Below, piece after piece: positions 57,801-64,000 of a DNA stretch of 64,000 nucleotides. Location of the stretch: positions 12,367,823 to 12,431,822 of the forward strand of contig CAXIPT010000001.1 of the NCBI GenBank assembly GCA_964030475.1, read 5' to 3'. Every line of letters begins with the position of its first letter. Within the stretch, counting starts at the first letter, position 1. The position numbers were made by a program, and so were the translations under genes. A model generated the notes under the pieces. It was not told the DNA's origin. It worked only from the letters and a program-made list of their open reading frames with translations, and searched no databases. The DNA is from Tethya wilhelma (lineage: Eukaryota; Porifera; Demospongiae; Tethyida; Tethyidae).

Positions 57801-60800
57801 GCACTCGTCCTTCAGCAATACAACATAATACTATTATATAGACTGGAGTAAAGAAAGAGATAAAGAATACCTTTCTTCCTCTCATGTAGGTCTGGGACCA
57901 GGTCAATACTGCAGTGATCACTGGAATGATTTGAGGATTTTCTTGAGACAGTCGAGGATGAACTTTGACCTAAAATTGAAAGAACCATGTATACTTGAGT
58001 TGATGCCAACAAAGTCAGGCTAGCTCTGAGACATGTACAATGTCAGAGCATGTATAATGATAAATAACTCACATGCTCTTTGACAATCTGAGCAACATAG
58101 TCTCTCTCTGCACCAGTGTTGAGCTGACCAAAGTCATACACCAGTGGTCTCATACTAGGAGGGAGGTCCAGAACACGATACACCAACTGACGGAGTGGTA
58201 TCTTGCCTGAAACACAATCAACTATCACTGATCCAATTACAATCATTGACTTCAAGATATTTACCCAGTTTCTCCAGAGTTTCTGTTGTTTTTACAGCAA
58301 ATCCTAGACCAGCAGCTTCCAGCTTTTCAATCATATCATCAGTGTGTCTGCATATTGTCGAATACATTTGTTGGTATCAACATTAATTTTGATATGAATA
58401 TACAAAACTATGCATTTTTCAAACCAAAAAAAAAAAAAAAAACAACAACCAACAATAGCATAACGAGCATACTTACTTCCTGTAAGGGTTGCAGGCTGCT
58501 ATGAACTTGAGGTCTTTGGAGACTGGCTTCCCGTTGAGACGGCCATCACACATGATCTCCTTGATGAGCCCAATAGCATCAGTGGTGTTGGCTTCATCAA
58601 AGAACACAACTGTATCCATCTTGATTTGCTGGTTTAGCTGTGCTTCCTTTGTAGCACTTTCAACAAAATCAATGATGTCTTTTTCTGTGGTACCACCATG
58701 AACCTACGGAAGTAATGAACAACTTATCAAGATATACCAATATAATACCGTAAATCGTGAAAATTTCGTAGTCGCTAAATTTGCTGCTGACTACGAAAAT
58801 TAAACGCACGAAAAATTGCAAAATGGTGGGTGGGGCTGCATAACGTGGCGATCCTACGAAACTTATTCAACACGAAAATTTAATGTACGAAAATTTTTAA
58901 CACGAAAATTTTGCGATTTACGGTAGTTTTGATCTTATACTTCCACTAACCCAACCTAATAAAGAGAATTAGAAAATTTATGAATATTCAGCCTTTGATG
59001 TTTGATCACTAATGAGGTCTCTATCTGGGATAGAGAGACCTCATGAATATATTATTGAGGTCACTAACTGACGAGATAGAGACCTAACCGCAAGAGAAAA
59101 GAACTGCAATAGCAGTAATTTGTTCACGAAGAAAAGGGTTGAATTGTGTGGCAACAAGATACACAAGGGTGAGCTACAAGCCTGAAACACAATATGGCTC
59201 TATATAGCAAAGAAAGGAGCGAACTAGTCTTGTCCAATGATCACCAAAAGAACAAAGTTTGCCGTCTCAGTAGCAAACTCTATACCTTGCAACGCTAGCA
59301 GACGCAAACCTTGTGGCCCTACACTTGACTCGAGAGCTGGAGACCTGGTGAACCCTCCCATCTTCTAGAGTTTTCACTTATGTTTGACTTGTGACGAACA
59401 AACAAAGACTCAAGTTAAATTTCAAAGTTTTCTGACACAATTTGACAAGTTTTCTGTTAAAAATTGAGTTTTCTGGCAACATAAAGACGTTTTTTGACAC
59501 AGTTACCGTAGCAAAACACTCACTTGATCAAGGATTTTTCCAAAATGAATCCAGATTGATGTCACGTTACTACAGTAGAACCTCGATTATCCGAACCTCG
59601 CTTATCCGAACCCTCGATTATCCAAACAGAGCTGGAAGACCATATTTCGGTTAATTAGAACAAATCTGAACGGACTCCGCCCTCTTTTCGAGCTTGAGGC
59701 TTACGTAATCGTGCACGCGGTCGCTATTATTCAAGTTTGATCAAAGAAAAATACAATCTACCAGTGTTCTGAGATGCTAAAGAGCTAGTAAAACTATCGT
59801 GGTTACTGTTAGAGGGGTAAAAACAAGCGTAATTTTATTGCTTCAGTTATCCGAACAAATTCGGTTTTCCGAATGCTTGAAGTTAGGCTGTGCCCCGAGG
59901 TGTTCGGATAATCGAGGTTCTACTGTATACAGCACGGTCGGTTACTAAGGAAGTGACGCATTTTCTAAGCCAGTTAGTGACCACGCCTTCGGTTCTTAGC
60001 TATTTAAAAGCCCTCAGAATGCTTGTATAGTAACCTCGGGCCCCGCCCTCGGTGTACTATAACAAGCATTCTTCGTGCTTCTAAATAGCTAAGAACCTCA
60101 GGCTAGGTCACTAACCTATACGTAGATGCCAAGCTTACCTTAAGAATAAGCATGTTGTTTCTGTCATAGCCCTGCCTGGCTAGGTCACACATGTATCGTA
60201 TGAGCCTTGTCTTCCCACAGCCTGTCTCTCCCATGATGACCACTGGTATGCCACACCTGAACCTCATCTGAATGGCCAACATCTTGATGAGGTTGTCTAC
60301 AGTAAGAACATAGGTGTCGTCAGGATCATGAGGGAACTCTATCCCCATCACAGTTGCGATCTTCTCTATCATGACTCCCTTGTGCCAGTTGCGGTAGTCA
60401 TCTTCAAAGTTCACTCGGTTCTGAACAAGACCAGTGTAGAGCTGTTGGGATATGATGCTTGGCTCCAAGACTCTTCCATCAGCAGGCTCCACTAGATCAC
60501 CAGTCCTGGTCACCTTGAATCCTACAAAGGTGATACTGACACGATCTTGGTTGAAGAAAATGTAAGGATGAGAACTGCAAAGAGTGATTTCCAATATAAG
60601 AAAAATTAGCCTTTGAATAAGATATATTTGATGGTTTTATTTCAATAAGCTTACTTTTGCTCCCAGAGTCTTCGCTGTACAATTTCATACTGTTCCAAAT
60701 CATCATTTCCATCTTGTGCCTCCATGTTCTCCCTGGCCACCTCACCCTTCATGGAGGATGTGGCAAAGTCCCGGGACATACGAATCATGAACTTAACAAC

Positions 60801-63800
60801 AAATCCTTTCAGGCCAGACATGACATCTCCTACTAATGTCTCATCACAGAACACGGAGTCCTCACAAGATTGAAGTTGGATGTTGAAAAATTCCACAAAG
60901 TGGCAAATCTCTGACCAAGATGGATCTCGTACACCACATTTGCTGGAACATATCATACAAGAGCAACAACTTTCCCATGACAGACTTCATACTTAACTAA
61001 TGTATGACAACATACCTGGTGATAACTTCAAGGCAATTTTCAGCAGTTCCTTCAACATTAGCAGTGTAAGAGAAAGTATCAAGATTGTACCCTCCAATGT
61101 GTCGTCTGAGATACTGGTAGACTCTCTGGTACATAGAGCTTTCAAACTCCACATTGTCCATCAACACAACAGAAGGATCTACAGAATCAAAGATTGACAA
61201 TAAAGTTCTCTTACTATTCATTGATCAAAATAATATTAGAATGTGTCATGTATACAATGAAGCAATAATATGCATACTAGTTTCATTTCGATTCAATAGC
61301 CTCATTGATTCCAGTGGACTAACACACATCACTGTTGGCAAAAGCTTCAACAGAGCTAGTGTACGAGCTTCAGGAATGGAACGATTAGTTATCTGGAGAT
61401 TAGCCTGAGCATTTTTCAAGCAAACATCATAGTTCAATACATGATATAGCCACACACCTGAGAACTTCTTACCTCCTCCTCAGGAAGGGTGACCTCCACA
61501 GCGTACATCTGGCTAGGGTGGCACCTCCACACTCGACCCTGGCTGTCAGTGAGACCAGAGAGGATGAGCAGGGAAAACAGAATGGTGTCAACGTCTTTCA
61601 AAACCTGTAACACGATAAATGAAATGTGATGCAAATACCAAGCAAACAAACTTCTGCTTACACTTGGAGCAATATCAAAGTGGTATATAGTGCATTCGGA
61701 GTCTTCAGTATGCTCTTGAAGGAAGTCAAGCACCCTGTCTGGAGTCACAACAGGACCATGAAGAGGAATAGTGACATGATGCTCCCTCTCCTGGTTTAAG
61801 TTCATACGCAACTGCTCAGCCATTCTCTTAATACGTAGTGACTTTCCCATTCCAGAACGAGTTGAAGCAACAACTCGAACACGAGAACTAAATGAAATGT
61901 GGAATCATAATTACACTCACACACAGGCAATTTATGTAATTTACATTTCATGGTCAACAGCAGAAGCCTTAGCTGTAGAATAAGCAATAGTTTGTTGTTG
62001 GGTATAAAGAGCCTCTACTTGCCCAGTGAAGTGACGACGTAAATACTTCTGATAACGTCTATCATCAAAATCTTGTACATATTGCTTCTTGAAATTGTGT
62101 AGTTTAGAAATAAGATGAGACTTCTCCTCTTCTTCATTGCTACAAATGACCACCAAACGATACTCTGCAAACAATAAAGGAGAGCCTACTAGTTAGAAGA
62201 TACAAAAACAATAAAATTCATGCAAACTTTACAATGAACACAAAGGCAAAGGTATACGTTTAAGTGCAGGAATAATAATGAACAGCAATACACATACCAG
62301 ATTTGCCCTGTGTATATTCTGATAGTGATTGGAGCACATTATCACAAACTTGGTAAGAGAGTTTCTCAGCATGAACAAGGCAGAATATCCGTCTATAGTC
62401 TGGGTAGTCATTGATTGCTCTCATCCATAACAGATTAACCTAGAATTGATGAATTAGACTATATATATGGTTGATGTAACTTGAAGTAAACAAACCTCCT
62501 CAGCTGTTGTACATGAATTGCACACCAGAACTTCTTCAGGAGTAGGCAAAGGAAAGGCTTCATCTTCATTTTCCATGTAAAGGGCAAGAGTTGTCCTTAG
62601 AACTCGATCTTTGAGGAATATATATGGACAACAACAAATTCTATGCTTAAGTTCGTTCAAACCAATGGTACATGTATGACACATAGGCACACATGTCAAG
62701 TACCTGGTGAAGTAACCAGAAGATTAGGAGAACCAGATTTTAAGACTCGAGAATTGAAAGGCCGCTGCACAAGAATGGCTTCTGTACAATTATCATGATA
62801 GAGAGAGTAACAACTAATAAAACAAACCAAACTGTAGATTTTCTTTACGTGGTAAATTCTTTCTGAGTTCTTCTAGTATATTGCCCAGCTCTACCAGACT
62901 CAAAAATTTTTCAGCAGTACGGTTGTCACACTTGATAGTAGGAATAGCATTCCTAATGAAGAAAAAATTATACACAGCTTTGTTTCTAGATTGTCTAAGA
63001 ATAGATTACGATGTAAACATAGGATACAAAACAATACTCACAAAAATCTTTGAGCATGCCAGGTAGAATAAGTAGTATGCAACACATACACACTAGCCTC
63101 ATTCCCGGGCTCCTTCTTCGCGAAGAGAGCCTGGTACCAGTAGTCACGTGAGTGACGTACAGGGTAGACGTCTGGTAGATGTGAGTTCATTCAATATTAT
63201 GCACTTTATCTAAAATGCGTCACGCACGTGCTCCAGTCAGTTGATGTGAGCAAAATTTTTTGTGTATCTACAAGCTCTGAGAGAGCTAGACATAGAAAAC
63301 GATGAGAATAGACAAGAAAAAAGCAGCCAGTAGTCTCCAACGATTGTATAAGAGGCAACAGATAAATGGTAGTCTCTCTGAATCAGCATTTTCAGTTCTG
63401 TGTCCAGTCTCGATCTTTCAGTCTTGACCAAACCAAGGTACAAAACTAAAGCGACGATCACAAACGCTATTTAGGAAGTACATGTTATCTCTTGGCACAC
63501 AAGAAATAACTTTGAACATGCAAATGGTAGTTTTTTCTGAGCATTCTTCTGTTCTGTTCTGTTCGTGGTCGCTCCCAGAAAATTTTGACTAGCTAATTAG
63601 CTACCTAACCTGAATTACGTAAAACAGTACATCACTCACATGACTACTGGTACCAGGCTCTCTCCTTCCTTATTTTTGAAGAAATACACACTGCTGCAAT
63701 TACTATTGCCAGATTAACTATGGGAATATCTATGAAGTGTACACATTCCTCACCATGATTGCTCAACTGGTATCTGCTCATCAGAGAGTTGCCTCTCATA

Positions 63801-64000
63801 GTCACTTGTGTGAAATAATCCAGTTTCTTCTGAATCACCAGCTGACATGAGGTACTCCATGGCAGCATCCAGGGTTTCATACCTCTTCACAGCAGCAATG
63901 CTTTGATCAAGGCCAAACCCAGCAGACATTAGCTCAACAACAGTGGGGTTGTATTTGTCCACTAGTGGTTTCTGTGCTACTTGAACTTGAGCAATACCAT
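43699..64000 (-). CDS. RNF213: RNF213-like giant AAA+ protein with RZ finger, partial at the 5' side
   Basis: About 50 short exons run leftwards from beyond 64000 to stop TAA at 43699-43701. In order: a UBA-like domain (63962-63754); an AAA Walker A variant TRSGMGKS (~61850); KCGVRDPSWSEICHFVEFF (60940); a canonical Walker A GETGCGKT (~60215) and Walker B VVFFDEANTTDAIGLIKEIM (58620); a third AAA with GKPGSSKS (57215) and VVVLDEVGLAEDSPNLPLKA (57010); AEKDTVYDKFPTPLINRLEKH (54420); THVLFIIHLSHH and GFQGDPWLSVHIDDL (51800); then the E3 shell, RZ finger (47043-46878) and a C-terminal domain ending QAVSTWKHVV. Motif order follows human RNF213 throughout, from roughly residue 1,800 to the end. 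The family forms a dynein-like ATPase with ubiquitin ligase activity acting on lipid droplets and intracellular pathogens. The RING is not found (see findings). MITEs occupy several introns. Confidence 0.88.
44769..44834. repeat. (GT)n microsatellite, right copy
   Basis: A run of about 66 bp with one GCGT interruption near the end, in the intron matching 42490-42548. Confidence 0.95.
45752..45827. repeat. (GT)n microsatellite at the duplication edge
   Basis: Two GT runs are separated by GCATGTGTGCATATGT. The left duplicate ends in the equivalent run at 43489, so this microsatellite marks the breakpoint. Confidence 0.95.
46878..47043 (-). CDS. RNF213: RZ-finger exons of the RNF213-like gene
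   Basis: Exon 47043-47009 and exon 46934-46878 join in phase 0 (donor GTAAGAGG, acceptor CTATAG). Together with the last base of the previous exon (~47172-47102) they encode ACSRGHPYFVGE followed by CGRPVEERTCRTCSAPIGG. This is the C-x3-H...C...C-x2-C pattern of the RNF213/ZNFX1 finger with the near-invariant GHPY, GECGRP and PIGG blocks. In human RNF213 this finger is required for ubiquitylation of bacterial lipid A. The next exon (46630 leftwards) begins RNDATQTGHDLGD, again as in the vertebrate protein. All putative zinc ligands are present. Confidence 0.93.
48423..48803. mobile_element. hAT5-like MITE, copy 2 (inverted), 5-bp target duplication
   Basis: Termini CAGGGGCGCTCAGGGGGCTT and CCTGGCTACGCCCCTG, with the direct repeat CCCTA on both sides (48418-48422 and 48804-48808). 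Interior words (CTAAGCTCTTGATAAACAAA, TTTTGGGGTGCCACGCCCAC in complement) match the element at 22324-22678 in the opposite orientation. It lies in an intron of the RNF213-like gene. Confidence 0.9.
49279..49634 (-). CDS. RNF213: RNF213-like exon at the position where vertebrates carry the RING
   Basis: The exon encodes FLRSDSDFLKASTLGKVKRS, a Lys-rich stretch (DNDLKTKKKLTPETLRSIK), then RSCRQFFIEVVSSLCFGG and TPYDPRSDRIPTIRSFLLQL. The second half aligns with the segment immediately following the human RING (…MCNSFFVDLVSTICF, TPVIRSVILKLLL). The ~45 residues before it contain no Cys or His pairs at all. The preceding exon (49823-49725, RRKWQLIRVMQLFLEHVLLK) corresponds to the pre-RING helices. 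The intron between them is ~90 bp, too short to hide a RING exon. Confidence 0.8.
52012..52740 (-). repeat. Diverged duplicate of three RNF213-like exons, left copy
   Basis: Three exons (GKTFKPGDAFIGFQKDTPAA; DAVIRLKNTALAEKKSEILR; VTTHSHLLSHEEVREVQDA) are repeated at 53403-54130 with scattered substitutions and small indels in exons and introns. Substitutions are mostly conservative (EILRIY against KIFDIY). An n at 52752 lies just beside this copy, and both copies keep open frames. Whether the mRNA uses one or both sets cannot be decided here. Confidence 0.8.
52790..53120 (+). repeat. Dispersed repeat, family D, copy 2
   Basis: GGATGCCCTGCCGGACCAGG, AGTGGCAGCCTGACCGGCTA and GTACTAGCACTGTACTAGCT appear in the same order as 24385-24680, located between the two duplicated exon blocks. 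Confidence 0.65.
53150..53402 (-). repeat. Repeat family C, copy 2
   Basis: Inverted relative to 13005: GGGTGTGGCCTCGAAGCTTA, CTTTTGAAGACTGGGCC, CGTTCTTGAGATATAG, a (CAGA)n run, CAAAACGACTACCG, and a terminus GCGCATGCGCGCGCCAAGGG. It sits directly against the right copy of the duplicated exons. Confidence 0.7.
53403..54130 (-). repeat. Diverged duplicate of three RNF213-like exons, right copy
   Basis: Counterpart of 52012-52740; exon 53871-53676 reads DAVIRLKNTALAEKKSKIFD. This copy is contiguous with the upstream part of the gene (exon at 54470-54260), whereas the left copy is contiguous with the downstream part. Confidence 0.8.
54474..54960 (+). repeat. Dispersed repeat, family B, copy 3, with a (CTT)n expansion
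   Basis: The family B sequence (TTCCCAGTATGGTAGTACTG...) is interrupted by a TTC/CTT trinucleotide tract at about 54700-54815, more than 100 bp with one CTCCAT interruption. It lies within an RNF213-like intron. Confidence 0.8.
55317..55569. repeat. Foldback MITE, family A, copy 3
   Basis: The outer 28 bp at each end are perfect inverted complements (CAAGAATAAAAAACATTAAA and its mirror). Inner arms AGAAAGCAAACAAGTGGAAT and ATTCTACTTGTTTGCTTCC are also inverted. It lies in an RNF213-like intron. Confidence 0.8.
58748..58923. mobile_element. MITE with CCGTAAATCG termini, TA target duplication
   Basis: Left CCGTAAATCGTGAAAATTTC, right GAAAATTTTGCGATTTACGG, with TA flanking both ends (58746-58747 and 58924-58925); 176 bp. 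It shares the CCGTA start and internal plan with family F. Within an RNF213-like intron. Confidence 0.85.
58926..59570. other. Long RNF213-like intron sequence
   Basis: Non-coding apart from repeats. A hairpin GAGGTCTCTATCTGGGATAG...AGAGACCTC lies at 59014-59042, and its GAGGTC and ATAGAGACCT words recur at 59060-59085. Confidence 0.5.
59573..59925. mobile_element. pogo/Tigger-like MITE, TA target duplication
   Basis: Inverted termini CAGTAGAACCTCGATTATCC and GGATAATCGAGGTTCTACTG, with TA on both sides (59571-59572 and 59926-59927); 353 bp. The CAGTANAACCTC-ATTATCCGA terminus is typical of pogo/Tigger-type elements. No transposase inside. Confidence 0.9.
59974..60113. repeat. Foldback element adjacent to the Tigger-like MITE
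   Basis: Arms TTAGTGACC...TTCTTAGCTATTTA...AATGCTTGTATAGTA and their mirror (TACTATAACAAGCATT...TAAATAGCTAAGAA...GGTCACTAA) flank a GC-rich centre CTCGGGCCCCGCCCTCGG. It ends about 25 bp before an RNF213-like exon boundary. Confidence 0.75.
63091..63680. mobile_element. Non-autonomous element in the first visible RNF213-like intron
   Basis: The left part CTAGCCTCATTCCCGGGCTC...GAGAGCCTGGTACCAGTAG and the right part CTACTGGTACCAGGCTCTCT are inverted. The subterminal layout (CCTGGTACCAGTAGTCACGT) resembles that of 18878-19604. Exact right terminus and target duplication not fixed. Confidence 0.6.
63754..64000 (-). CDS. RNF213: UBA-like exon of the RNF213-like gene, running off the right edge
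   Basis: The frame is open from the window edge (…QVQVAQKPLVDKYNPTVVEL) to a donor at 63753. Residues YNPTVVELMSAGFGLDQSIA followed by AVKRYETLDAAMEYLMS carry the M-G-F-like loop (SAGFG) and the final A-x-x-Y-L-M helix of UBA domains. An acidic tail follows. Family knowledge: UBA domains bind ubiquitin. The next confident coding block is at about 62952, beyond the transposon insertion at 63091-63680, so membership in the same transcript is inferred. Confidence 0.65.

Noticed and set aside
1..64000. tRNA, rRNA and snRNA genes
   Set aside because: No cloverleaf with A/B boxes, rRNA core sequence or snRNA signature was recognised by eye; a covariance-model scan would be decisive.

Overview
The window reads as a compact, AT-rich genome of an early-branching animal, most likely a demosponge. 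The reasons are many introns of 50-110 bp, tandem metazoan gene duplicates, a CARD-like/ZU5/Death protein, an RNF213-type giant ATPase, and a dense variety of degraded transposons. Four isolated single n characters (2726, 4884, 43490, 52752) look like placeholders for unresolved joins. Two of them lie beside duplicated sequence, so part of the apparent duplication may come from assembly. The species assignment is inference; no rRNA or mitochondrial marker is present. || Layout. 1-2849: foldback and simple repeats plus a decayed minus-strand ORF with a zinc-ribbon-like motif. 2850-7754: a three-gene cassette of unknown function. It holds a Myb/SANT-like gene (-), a gene with a DDVE-type C-terminal segment (+) and a HIRAN-domain gene (-), with Ty3/gypsy debris and one n between them. 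7755-28768: a transposon graveyard with a Helitron-like remnant, a complete-ended ~4.1 kb ISL2EU-like element (THAP/DDE pseudogene plus a SWIM-YqaJ-PHD gene), gypsy pol, a PIF/Harbinger transposase, a Penelope-like reverse transcriptase and several MITE families. || 29711-34209: two tandem five-exon kelch genes (-) sharing a gene-conversion-like tract. 34671-37425: a five-exon CARD-like/ZU5/proline-rich/Death gene (+) that splices cleanly to 786 residues. 37652-41065: two tandem intronless iduronate-2-sulfatase-like genes (-); the second carries a 2-nt frameshift. 41205-64000: one very large RNF213-like gene (-), starting beyond the right edge. Its C-terminal ~2.3 kb is present twice around an n, and three further exons are duplicated in diverged form around another n. 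|| How it fits together: the host genes suggest lysosomal glycosaminoglycan breakdown (sulfatases), death-fold signalling (ZU5/Death) and ubiquitin-linked intracellular defence (RNF213). The most notable host observation is that the RNF213-like gene keeps its AAA motors and the RZ finger, but the place where vertebrate RNF213 carries its RING finger holds unrelated, almost cysteine-free sequence. The most notable unexplained system is the SANT / DDVE / HIRAN cassette, whose two minus-strand genes share an identical 17-bp upstream motif.
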